From Tieghemiomyces parasiticus (lineage: Eukaryota; Kickxellomycota; Dimargaritomycetes; Dimargaritales; Dimargaritaceae), in the NCBI GenBank assembly GCA_027575765.1, contig JANBPT010000533.1:1-31889 (forward strand): 31,889 nt of DNA, given 5' to 3'. Shown here piece by piece: positions 10,801-20,938 of the stretch. The notes below the pieces were generated by a model that had not been told where the DNA came from, searched no databases, and saw nothing but the letters and a program-made list of their open reading frames with translations. The position numbers and the translations under genes were made by a program. Within the stretch, counting starts at the first letter, position 1, and each line of letters begins with the position of its first letter.

Positions 10801-13800
10801 AGGTGGTCCCGCGGTCCCAACTGTACACTACCGAGTTCGTAGCGGCCGCATCGTCGATCAGTACGACCAAAGCGCCATGGTCGGCGAAGGCGTGTAGATG
10901 AGGGCCCCGCCGAACCTCCCGCCAGGTGCGTCCGCCGTCGTCGGTCAGGTACGTGTTCCCACGCTCATAGGCCTCCAGGCGTTCACCGACGTTGCCCACA
11001 CCCAGCATAAGGCCCGTGGCGGCCGAGGCTCCGTAGAGGGCGGCCTGATGGTCAGCAAAGGCGGACTCGTCGGTACGCCCGTGGAGGTGGAGCGCGCAGG
11101 CCGGGGTGCAGTCGTATCGTTGTCCCGTGGCGTCCTGCGTGGGACCCACCAGCGAGCGCCACCCACGGCCGTCGGCAAAAGAGATGCGCGTCTGGACGGC
11201 CTTGCGTACGCCCGGTTGGCCTAGGGCGTCGACGTTAGCAACTTGATTCGCCAGAACGATTCCGGGGACCCCGGCCACGCTGGCCAGGTCGACGCGGTCC
11301 GCGACGTCGCGGTTGGTGTCGGCCAGTAGGCGGTTAAAATAGGTGGCCTGAGTGTTGGCAACGAAGAGGTCGCCCACAGCCTCGCCACCCCGGATGGCGG
11401 CAATATCTAAAAACGTAGCACCAGTGGATGATCGCACTAGTGAAAACCGGTCTGGATTGACGTCCACGTCAGGCGGGAACTGCACGGTGGTAAATTTCCT
11501 ACCGTCGTGCGTGACGAACAGGCCTGTATCGGAGGCCCGGCGCACGGCGACAAGGAGGCCCTGCTGCGGCAGCGGATAAACATCGTGCACCTCACCAGCG
11601 TCAAAGTGGATTACCGGCGGTGCACTAAGGTTGGAGTATAGGGCGAGCTGGCGTGGGTTACGATGGGTCCCAGCTGGGGCCTGGGATGGGTCGTGACGCC
11701 CCAGCTGGTCCTGCTCCTGACCCGGCCCGCCCTGTTTGTCCCGGTAAGCGACACAGGCCACGGCCCGTTTGTTCAGGGTGGTGAGGCCTGCAGCGTGGGC
11801 AAAGAGGCAGCGTGCGGCGAAAATCTCCAGTTCGTGCCAGGCCGCGCTACCCCCGTGGTGCTCAGTGACGAAGGCCCGGGTGTGGCAGCCGGGGCACTTG
11901 GTACCGCCCAGAAAGATGAGCCACTCGGGTTCGGTCGGGTGGAAGGCCAGGAACGGGGTGATGCCCAATTTGTTGGGCGGGGCTGGCAGGGCCAGGGCGG
12001 CGAAGGTAGCACCATGGTCGGTGGTATGGTAAACCTTGTCGTCGGAGGTCAGTGCGTAGAGGCGGCGTTCGTCGTACGCGTGCTTGGTGAGGTATACCAC
12101 GCTACCGCGGTCGCCCAGGATCCGGTCCCAGCGTCCCCCTTCGTCGGTACTACGCCAGAGCTCACCCGACCGGGTGCGCAGGAGGGTGACACTGGAACGG
12201 GTAAAATAGACCTGCTCGGCCACGTCACCATATAGGGTGGTGGTGCGGTGGGTCACCCCGTGCGTATCGCCACTGCCAGGCCGACCCACCGGATCCTTAC
12301 CTGGGGTCACGACACGCGGGCAGGGTTTTTCCACCGGCTTGTCTAGGGCCGGATCGCCCCCACGAATGCACGTGTTTCCCGGGACCAGGCGGTACCCTGA
12401 CGAGCCCAAAAAGGTGGCACCAGGTTTCTGGCAGGCCCCCGGCGGGATACGCTCGGCCCCGGCGGCCACACACCCCTTGGTTCGTACATCCCACACGAAG
12501 TTATAGTCGCACTCAAAATCTTTGGCTGTGCAGGGGCAGTCCTCGTCGCGGGGCAGGGCGGGGTGGAAGGTGTCCCCGACATAACAGTCAGTCCCGGGCT
12601 TCACCCGCCAGAAGGCGGAGCGGTGACCCATCAAGCAATCCGAATCGCCGTTCAAGGGCCGGGCGTACCACTTTTGAAAGTCGGACCGGTCCACGTGGTC
12701 CTCGTCGTGCACGCATTGGCGGGCGTACCGGTGGGTGAAATCCAACCGGAACAGGAAGGTCCGACCGAAGTGATGGTCGCGGTCGGCCGACATGCCCAGC
12801 AGCTGGAAGCGCTGCGAGGTGGAGTCGGGATCGGTGGTCAGCATCATGGCGCGTACCGCAAAGTCAAGTTGGAGGGTGTGCCAGGTGTGGCCCTGGTTGT
12901 AGGTGTACACTACGCGGTCCACAGGCTTCTCGTCATCCACCGCCACAATTACCGCTCCCGAATCGCCAAATTCGTACATGTGGGCCTCCGCGCGGACCGC
13001 ACGCCAGGTCAGACCACCGTCGGCGCTGAGAAAGGTGTCGCCCTGGTTGTACGGGAGGAGGTGTGGGCCAACATTGCCTACACCCATCAGCAGGCCAGGC
13101 GCGGCGCGAGACGAGTAAACCCGGCCGTAGTTCGTGTTGTCCGTGACAGAGTGTAGGTGCAAGGCACACTGGCCGTCCTTGTGGTCTTGATCAACGCACG
13201 GATAGGCGTGGCCGTGCACGTCATCGCGCGGAGGATGGAGGTATGCCCAGTGGCTTCCGTCGTCGAATGAAATGCGGGTCTGCAGGCGCTTGGCCACCTG
13301 GAACGGGTTGCGGCGCACCTCCTCCCAGTTGGCGACCGTGTTGGCCAGGATGATACCTTCCACGGCTTGCACGCGCTCCACATCCACGAGGCCAAACACG
13401 TTGAGGTTGGTGTGCTCGAGAGCGGCGGTGAAATAGGTGCCATTAGAATTAGACCGGAACAGGGCACTAAAGGCGTCCGAATCGCTCTCGTGCACGTCCA
13501 CCAGCAGGGCATGCTGAGTGGAATCGAGCATGGTGTACCCATTCTCCTTCCACCTGTGGGAGTCAGGCAGGTGCGCCTCCGCCCAGTGGCGCCCGTCCAC
13601 CGTCACGAAGAGGTCCGTCTCCGCAGTCGTGGGGTGCTTAACAGCCACCGCCAGGAATCCGCCCTGAACGGCTAGGCCGATGACCCCGCCGACTGGCCGG
13701 CCCTGGTCGAAGTCCACTGCGCGCTGGGATGCAAAATAGTCCTCGGACACGACGAAGCGGTGGTCCTCGACGGCCCGCACAGTACCGCCCAGCAAGTTGG

Positions 13801-14602
13801 CCAGGGTCCCGCCAGTCTCACCGCTCTTCTTTGCCGGGTCCGGGTGATATTCGATACAATAGATGGCCTCGGCGGGCATGAGTTCAAACTCGGGCTTGGC
13901 GTGGGCCCAGGTGCACTGGGTCAGGGAGGCCGGCAAGGCAGTGGCTGGGGTGTCAAAGGAGTTGCGGGTGTAGTAGAGGCGGTCCTGGCAGGTTTTGAAA
14001 TGTACCCCGCCCAGGGACTTGTCTGGGTCATCCTGGCAGGCCATGCCCGAGTATAGTAGGTAATTGGTACGGCTGGCGTGGAAACTAAATACCGGGCCAC
14101 CCTCGGAAGGCGGTTCAGGGACGTCGAATGCATGCCAGTGGACGCCCCGATCAATGGTTTTGTAGTGCTTGCGGCCGGTGGTGACCGCGATGGCCTAGTA
14201 TTGGGCAGGTGGCGGTCGGGGAGGGAAGTTGGACAGGGTTAGCGGCCTGCAGGTGGTACTATTGGTGGGCAGTGGCAAGCATGCCTGGAACAACCATGGT
14301 GCCGCTAGGAGCCCAGTAATACCTACCATTTTGTTGTCGAACGGGTGCATAAACAGGTCTATGAGTTTTCCCTGGGGAACTTGGCCATCGACCAGCGCCC
14401 AGGACTTGCCCTCGTCGGCCGACCGGTGCAACTTGGCGTGGAAGGAGTCAAAGTAGAGAATGACGGGCGAGTTGGCGAAGTATTGGAATTTGGTGGGCGA
14501 GCCCTCAAACTCGGTAACTTTGATACTTGGGTCTTTGGCCCCGGCCGCCGCCGCAGCCAGCCAGACCAGGGCGACGAGACTGGTTAGTCCGAACTCACGC
14601 AT
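7874..14602 (-). CDS. VPS10: Vacuolar protein sorting receptor Vps10/sortilin family, with three Vps10 domains
   Basis: Two exons: 14602-14327 and 14194-7874, separated by a 132-bp intron (14326-14195, GTAGGT...CTAG, phase 0); 2,198 residues in all. It is a type I receptor that carries vacuolar hydrolases from the trans-Golgi network to endosomes. Residues 1-22 (MREFGLTSLVALVWLAAAAA...) form a signal peptide. Three successive units follow, each a ten-bladed propeller with Asp-box motifs (SADEGKSW, STDEGGRW, SLDEGRTW) closed by a ten-cysteine module. They lie at about residues 30-717, 742-1406 and 1412-2066; the cysteine modules are at 586-717, 1280-1406 and 1938-2066, each with all ten cysteines. 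A membrane segment is at 2073-2095 and a second hydrophobic stretch at 2111-2130, which fungal homologues also often show. The tail ends in an acidic YDDYFDQWEMEAEE. Yeast Vps10 has two domains in about 1,580 residues, so the third is unusual. Identity is very firm. Confidence 0.96.
8270..14530 (-). repeat. Internal triplication: three tandem Vps10-domain units
   Basis: Three units of about 650-690 codons lie head to tail: unit 1 about 14530-12320 (including the intron), unit 2 about 12247-10254, unit 3 about 10237-8270. Equivalent landmarks recur in order in each: an Asp-box near the start; C(A/P)LHLH near the middle; GVGNV followed by a GDTFL or GNTYL Asp-box blade; then 'DF..W', FECD and GYRK-type steps of the ten-cysteine module. 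Units 2 and 3 have diverged too far for DNA-level identity to be obvious, so this is not a recent or assembly-generated duplication. Confidence 0.85.
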
Positions 14603-15668
14603 GGCTCCTAACGAGCACGTGAACTGGGAGGAACGTGTAGGAAAAGTATGGCTTGGAGAGACGGTCGACCAGGGTAAGGGGTTGATTTGTAAAAGATGCA
14701 ACAGAGTTGATGGCTTGCTGAGAAGGCGATGAGGGTGAAGAGAACACGCTACGAAGTTACTACCTCCCAGGTAAAATAGCTAGGCAATGAAGAAGCTGTC
14801 ACTGAAGCGTGAAATGCGGAAAGGTAAACGAAACGTACAAGGACAGAGAGGAGCTGCCCAGGTAATGGGTAGGACTCTGAACAAGCCCCGCTGGTAGGAT
14901 ATAGGTTATGCAGAAGAACTCCAGTGATAGCAGTCAATGGTGGTGTCCTCTGCCACACCCGAGTGGGAGCGAGCAGGGGGGGGGGCAGTCAGTATGGCCT
15001 AGGGCGACGGACCCGCGAAGGCCTTTCGCACCAGAAGGGTCAGCGATGCCCATAATCATTGACCATGCATGGGAAGACGAGGTCCATCGTTTAGAGGTGG
15101 TCACCGAAGCTGCGCCGTTGCAGGTGCTAATCGACGTCCCAAGTCTGCAACCCGTGTGGGAGGTGGGAAGGATGCAAGGATATTTGGCGGTTGTATAGGC
15201 ATTGGTGGGGGTGTGTGTGAAGGCTACCACTACCGAGCGGCTTGGCTTGTCCATCGGCCAAGGCTACGTGATGTCGTAATCTCCGTGCTGGCTACTAATC
15301 GCCACTCCGCTCCTGAAATCCATTAATGATCGGGGGGCCAGTCAATCGGGTCGAAATCTCCCACCGCGGGACTCTATCGACACCAATGTACCTATTGTCC
15401 TCATAATGGAAACTAACAAGGATATAGGCTGCTCGATGATACTTACGGTCTGTGGGGCCCTTGGGTCAATCAGGCAGCTGGCCCTGTCCAGACATACAGC
15501 GTGGCTCAGGCACCCCCCCAGGCCTAGAGCGACATCACTCATTTCTGGCTGGACGCATCTCACCGCTTTGCCACTCCGCATCTCAACCCTTTCAGCCAGT
15601 CCTTCGTATTCAACCAGACACCATCTGCCCGAAACTTGGTCCCTCTGACCAAAACTCCATTCCTCACC
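14603..15668. promoter_or_regulatory. Divergent intergenic region between VPS10 and VPS28
   Basis: This roughly 1.07-kb region separates the divergent starts of VPS10 (minus) and VPS28 (plus) and should contain both promoters. It holds a run of ten G at 14976-14985. ORFs here (up to about 137 codons) lack recognisable domains. No clear TATA box was identified. Confidence 0.4.
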
Positions 15669-16767
15669 ATGCAATCGTCGGAGCCCGTCCTCGAGGTAGG
15701 TGTGGCTTTCGAGGCAGTTGGCGTTTATTGCCTTGCCCATTAACACGTGTTTCATTATACCTCTGTCCCCTAGGAAAGCCTCGGAGCCTAAACCTCCTCT
15801 CCATTGTACCCAACGTCACGCCCCTTACCGTATCCCGCTTTCTAAGGAGGTCAAGCTCTTCCAAAGCCTCGCCGAGCGTGAGCGCTACGAGAACATGGCC
15901 GAACTCTACGCCATCATTGTGGCTACCGAGCAGCTGGAAAGGGCATACGTCAAAGACTGGGTGTCCCAGGCCGACTATACTCCAGCCTGTTCTAAACTGA
16001 TTGCGCAGTACAAATCCATCCTGAACCTGGTGAGCAATGACGTACCGGACGTGCAGAAATTCATGGCTGACTACAAGCTCAATTGTCCCGCGGCTTGGAA
16101 GCGTCTTCAAACGGGAGTGCCCATCACCGTGGAGCACGCCACCGTGACAGATCACGACCCGTCTAAGTCAGCGAAATATGTGGCCGAGACGGTGCAGGTG
16201 AGTGCCTTGCACAAAGCTGGCTAGGAAGGTTCAGTCGCCTCGAAGGACTGATTCTGGCTCGACTTGGCCCTTAATACTCTAACCCGCCCTTTGTCGCTCG
16301 TGACCCCCCTCCTCCTCGCCCAACCCTGCTCCAGAACTTTATCACCTTGATTGACTCACTCAAGCTAAATCGTCACGCCGTCGACGAGATCCACCCCATC
16401 CTGAGTGACCTGATGCAGAGCCTGAGCAATGTCAGCACGTTACCCGTGGACTTTGAGGGCAAGACCAAGCTACTGGAGTGGTAAGTACGGCCTAGTTTAG
16501 TCCCTGCTGTCCTGACCAGGTGACTAGCTCGCTAGGACTGCGATCACCGGTAGGTTGTATTGTTCAGCTAACTTGCGATCACTAACCTCCCCGAAACCTT
16601 CACATCTGACACCCGACCCTTATCACCACCCTACTGTTATCAGGCTCATTAATCTTAACCAAATGCGGGCCAGCGACGAGCTCACCGCGGACCAGGTCCG
16701 TCAGCTTTTATTTGACCTTGAAAACGCCCACAACGCCTTCTATCGCTTCCTCTCCCAGAGTTCGTAG
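15669..16767 (+). CDS. VPS28: ESCRT-I subunit Vps28
   Basis: Vps28 joins ESCRT-I (with Vps23 and Vps37) to ESCRT-II in multivesicular-body sorting. Coding exons: 15669-15695 (ATG in a caccATG context), about 15787-16197, 16335-16480 and 16644-16767, giving about 235 residues, the normal family length. Introns 2 (16198-16334, phase 0) and 3 (16481-16643, phase 2, splitting a Trp codon) fit exactly. The first half has the conserved N-terminal core: KEVKLFQSLAERERYENMAE, ELYAIIVATEQLERAYVKDW, then YKSILNLV. Exons 3-4 encode the C-terminal four-helix bundle (FITLIDSLKLN, DLMQSLSNV, ENAHNAFYRFL). The first intron is unresolved. The best acceptor (CCCCTAG, ends 15773) puts the exon-1 ATG out of phase, while an in-phase join needs a weak GAG acceptor ending at 15786 or a shifted donor/AAG acceptor pair. 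The gene converges on MSS4 306 bp away. Confidence 0.93.
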
Positions 16768-17073
16768 CCGCGTGCTCTCCATCCTAACCGTTTTAACCCA
16801 CCTTAATGGGCTGGAGAGTCGATAATCTGGCCCCGATCCCACTACAAAGCATGTACACTAAAACCACCGGTAGTGGTAGCCCCCTTGCCCCTCCCTTTTT
16901 TGTTTTTGACAATGAAACCAGCGAATTAAAGTACTCAAATCTTCATGGGAGGCTTGCTGTCCATAATGATGATCAATCAATAGAAATGCTCGGAAACAGT
17001 TTGCTCTAGGAAATCATAGATCACAGGGTGGTATTTTAATGGTCCGCAGAACCGGTAGGGTCAATGGCTTGGC

Positions 17074-17487
17074 TTAGGTATACCGTACCCGCTGAACAGC
17101 CATGTAAAAGCCACGGCTCGGGCCTTGGTCCCGGGTGTCGTGGAACCCTAACGGCGCTAGGTCGCAGTCGGCGCACGACAGGTACTTGATACCCGAACCC
17201 TCGAGGGTCTTGAGGAAACCGACATTCTCAAAGTCCATCATATTATCCACCTTCCAGTACCCGTCGCGGTAGGAGTCGTCACGAGACTCAGTTTGAGGCT
17301 CTTGGAGAAGATGTGCGGGAATCTCGGTGAGGTCAGCACTAGTGGCACCATCCAAGTTGATGAGTCTGGCTGTGCCTGGTCGTAGGATGAGCGAATCGCA
17401 GCCCCGGCGAGGACACCGGAGGGTGTGCTTGTTTGCCAAGTCGGCGGCATCCGCAACGACATCATTAGGTACTTGCAGAGACGGCAT
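17074..17487 (-). CDS. DSS4: Mss4/Dss4-family Rab guanine-nucleotide release factor
   Basis: A 137-residue, single-exon protein. Mss4 (Rabif; Dss4 in yeast) binds nucleotide-free exocytic Rab GTPases such as Sec4/Rab8, releasing GDP and stabilising the apo form. The zinc-binding fold is seen as C25-x4-C30 (RCPRRGC) and C105-x2-C108 (SCADC). The family signature YWKVDNMMDFENVGF (residues 77-91) and APLGFHD (111-117) surround the Rab-binding surface, and the ending GFYMAVQRV fits the family. The first pair is spaced CX4C rather than the mammalian CX2C; I believe some fungal homologues share this. Length is close to human Mss4 (123 residues). It is tandem with, and downstream of, the WRAP73 gene on the same strand. 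Confidence 0.88.
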   Translation of the reverse strand: MPSLQVPNDVVADAADLANKHTLRCPRRGCDSLILRPGTARLINLDGATSADLTEIPAHLLQEPQTESRDDSYRDGYWKVDNMMDFENVGFLKTLEGSGIKYLSCADCDLAPLGFHDTRDQGPSRGFYMAVQRVRYT

Positions 17488-17768
17488 TGCAAGGGAGTGG
17501 GAAACCTGGACAGCAGTAGCAGAGGTTTTGGGCTACAAAGGCGATGAGTGCAACCGGAGAAGGATCGGGAGAATACAGTGGTTGGATTTGGGTGGCAGGT
17601 GGGTGTTGACTAACCCTGATTCTTTCATGCTGTGTGTATCCTCCCTGGTCTGGCGTTGGGCAACCACCAGTGCCATGTCACCTATATGGAACGCTCTAAT
17701 GCTTGGGCGTTGTATCCCGAGGGATCTAGCCACCTTTCATACCTAACAGTTGGGATATGGAACGCTGG

Positions 17769-17774
17769 TTTATT
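17769..17774 (-). terminator. Polyadenylation signal AATAAA for the WRAP73 gene
   Basis: The complement of TTTATT at this position gives AATAAA 133 bp downstream of the WRAP73 stop codon. It also lies about 280 bp upstream of the MSS4 start, so the WRAP73 3' end and the MSS4 promoter share this short spacer. Confidence 0.45.
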
Positions 17775-17906
17775 AGGTAAATTTTAACCTGAGTGGAGTA
17801 GGTGAACCATTGGAGTTATATAGCAGGTGAGACCACGGCTAAGTCAAGCAGAGTCGTTGCTGGTCCCGGGGGGTGGGATAAGCAACGCGCTTTGGTCACC
17901 ACGGCG

Positions 17907-20470
17907 TCACTTCAGGTGCGCCAAATGTCCCAAATGGCACCGCTCCTTGTCCCAGAGTGCCAAGGCCCGCCCCGAAGGGCTCCAGGTGAAATGGGCGAGG
18001 TTGAAGTTGGCTACGCAACAAGTAAAAGGGTAGCCAGAGGTATAATGGCGTATGCGTATGAGTCCGTGGTTCGCTGTCCAATGAGGCATACCAGACCCAT
18101 CTTGGCGCCCTAACCCTAGATCACAGCCATTCTAAAAAATAATAATCGATACTTACCGGCCGGAAGCTCATAGAATTCGCAGCCCCGCTCAGGGCGCCAC
18201 AGGTAGATGCAGTTGACCCCACTGCTGAAGGCTAGAAGGCCCGGGTAGCTCGGATTCCACCGTACGATCCGCACGGGGTCGATGAGGGTGATGTGGGCGT
18301 AGAGCCGAAGCTCTTTCATGTCCCATATCCAGAGGCTATTGGGCATGTTGTCTGATCCGATGAGTGTGTAAGTGAGAGAAGATAAGGGCGGGGGGAATAG
18401 TGCACACATTAGTCGTTTAGATGCGCCAGTATCCGGTACTCCCGCGTATTAGACAACTGGGCTGATACTTACCATTCCTCGTGCATAGGTAGTGGCCCGA
18501 CTGATCGAACTCCATGGAACCCACGCCGAGCTTCGGGTTGGGCTTGGTGCCGTCGGGAACGACGGTCGGGACGCTTAGCAGTTTGTCGCGGAGCTCGACT
18601 GGTGGAGGGGGAGAAAATATAGGAATTATCGTGAAGCTAAGGTCAGACCATCATACCTACTAGGCTGACCCGCTACACGACGAGCCGGTCTCTTAGTCAA
18701 GGCATTGTAAATGGGGCCACGGTCACTTACATCGCCGGAGTAACTTTTTGGACGCGAAACGGTGGCTGGTCTCGTTGATTTCGTTGGAAACGTCGATTTC
18801 AACGTAGATGCGCTGGGTGCGGCATATGGATAAAGCGGGTAAATGTAGTGAATGGGTAGGTTAACGCAGGCTGTAGAAGTTGCTTTTTAACCGGCCTCCT
18901 CAGTGAAAACCGAGACATACCGATCCGACCATACTTACCACGTCGGGATTGCTGATATTGGTCGGGTGCTTCAGCGTGGTGAAGGGTGTCCAGTTGTAGG
19001 TGTTCAGGAATCGAATCTGATCGGGTTCAAAAAAATTGGCGAGAGAGGAAAATAGTTGCGTTTAGATGGCGGGTGCTGACAATCAAGACTGGGCAGGTGA
19101 CTTCCACCTCTATGATAGACTTTGCTAATCTCACGTACTTAGTATTTCCACTTACCTGTTGATCGTAGCTCCCAATGGCAAGGAACTGAGAGAAAGGGTC
19201 CCAGCGGACCGACTTGATACCCAAACCGTCCACGTAGGCCTGGTAGGTGCTCTTGAGGACCCCCAGCGGGTTGTAAACGAATACTTTATACTGTGCGAGT
19301 AGACGGGAGGCGCGTGTTGGTGATCAGCAGCTAATATTGTTAGTCATCACGTCAGACCTAAGTGGCTGCAATGAATCAGGAGTTACAATTCCAGCAAATT
19401 GTAGGGAAAAAAGGCAAAGTGCTTGTAACTTACATCTACAGCAGTGTCCCAGACGGCAATGTACCGACCGTCGGGGGACCATGCCAAATTCTCGCAATCG
19501 ATGGCATCCACGCCGAACGTCTGTTCCCAGGGGTAGTGTTAAAGCAGTGTCCAAAGTCAAACTGGCTCGTCAGTTTCAGCAGAAGCGTCAGCGAACGCTG
19601 GTATCATCAATGGATGCTCCAGCTTCGTTAAACCCACCTTCTGTAACGCCCACGGGTTGGTGCTATAAACGCCCACGACATCCTTGGATTCCTGCCGCTC
19701 GAGGATGGCCACATAGCGGCTATCGGGGCTGTACACGAATCCTACACGGGGCCAGCGATATGAGCGGATGGGGAATTACAAAGAGGTATTAGGCCAAGTC
19801 AGTGGACAGGAGCGGCCAGGCTGCCATGATTACCGAAGGCGCCCCCTAAGGGTATCCAGACTGACCAACAGCTCGGCTGGCTGGGCGACCGGGCACCGAA
19901 TACCGGTTGAACCTCACCTTTATCTTTATACTTGGGGTACTGGACGCAGAGCTGTTCCCCAGTGAGCATGGACCAGATGTTAAGACGGAACTATAATGGG
20001 GAAAACGGTGTTCGTTGCAATGGGGCTTTTCGAAAGAACTAGTTAGCGACCGCTGAATGGCCGACATTTTGACCAGAGGCTACGCAACCGAAACACGGTA
20101 AAGGAGTACGTCTAGGAATAGAGCTACTCACCTGAAATTCCGACACGGTCAGCACATGCAAACCATCGCGGGCCCAGCGGGCGTTGCTCAGCCCAGTGAA
20201 ACTTTCGTCCAGCTCGGCATGCCATTTATCGTCGTGAAGCGACCACACGTCGACCCTGGCCTGCTTGTAGGAGGCTGATAGCAGGTAGTCGGAATGCGGA
20301 CTCCACTGGACGTCTTGGACGACGTAGGTGCAGGTATAGGTGTGCCGTACCTCCAGGCTCTCCGCATCACGGATGACCAGGCGGTCTTTGATAGTCGACG
20401 CTAGGTAACGGCCGTCGGGTGAGAAGGATACGAGGCCGCCCGACTGGCGATGGAGCGGTGTGAAGTCCAT
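17907..20470 (-). CDS. WRAP73: WD-repeat protein WRAP73 (WDR8) homologue, ten exons
   Basis: Ten exons join with every phase consistent: 20470-20132, 19990-19918, 19741-19638, 19520-19434, 19290-19156, 19016-18939, 18812-18731, 18598-18473, 18351-18157 and 18010-17907. The product is 440 residues (human WRAP73 is 460). WRAP73 works with SSX2IP/Msd1-type partners at centrosomes or spindle poles to anchor microtubule minus ends. It begins MDFTPLHRQSGGLVSFSPDG, a near match to the family's N-terminus. WD blades are visible as SFSPDGRYLAS..RLVIRD, VQWSPHSDYLLS..VDVWS, LAWSPDGRYIAVWD, SVRWDPFSQFLAIGSYD..IRFLN and MPNSLWIWDMKELRLYAHI..VRIVRWNP. Donors are mostly GTAAGT or GTGAGT; acceptors are mostly CAG or TAG. 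The C-terminus (LGHLAHLK) is a little shorter than in animals. The gene shares a 468-bp divergent promoter region with BET2. Confidence 0.93.
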
Positions 20471-20938
20471 GAACGGAAAGGGAGGGGGCAGGGTGGTCAA
20501 TACGAAGGGGATTAGGGCAGAGGAGGGGATGGGTTTAGTAGGGCAGTTGGAAACAGCTATGAGACGGAGATTTAAAAATTGAATTGCCCGCACCGGCTGG
20601 TGTGTATACAGGACCCTTTGGTAAATGTTTCGGACGTCGTGGTGCAAGTTGGATACGGAAGCGGGTCGGAGTGGAATGATAACTTCTGAAATCGAACCGG
20701 AGCCGGCACGTTTGTTTGTGCTATGCCAACTTGGTCAATCTCCGCTCCCACAGGCTGGAAAGCAATAGTGGCACCAAAATAGCCCCGCCCCCCTTCCACC
20801 TGCCACCCTTCCCGCCACCCGCTTTCTCTGCAAATTCGTCACATTGGCTTGCAATCCAGCCGCTAGTCCTTTTCCCGCGTCCATTTCAATACCCCGCAAT
20901 TCCGTATACCATCAAAGCCGAGACCTAGTGTTCCCGAC
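20471..20938. promoter_or_regulatory. Divergent promoter region shared by WRAP73 and BET2
   Basis: 468 bp separate the start codons of WRAP73 (minus) and BET2 (plus), so both promoters must lie here or overlap. The WRAP73 frame is open upstream of its ATG, but the homologous N-terminus begins at 20470, which decides that start. No motif is strong enough to name. Confidence 0.45.

Noticed and set aside
15342..15755. A 137-codon minus-strand frame upstream of VPS28
   Set aside because: It overlaps the VPS28 start and first intron, shows no conserved segment and has no supporting splice pattern.
16806..17009. A 67-codon frame between VPS28 and MSS4
   Set aside because: It is short, lies in the convergent 3' spacer and has no recognisable content.
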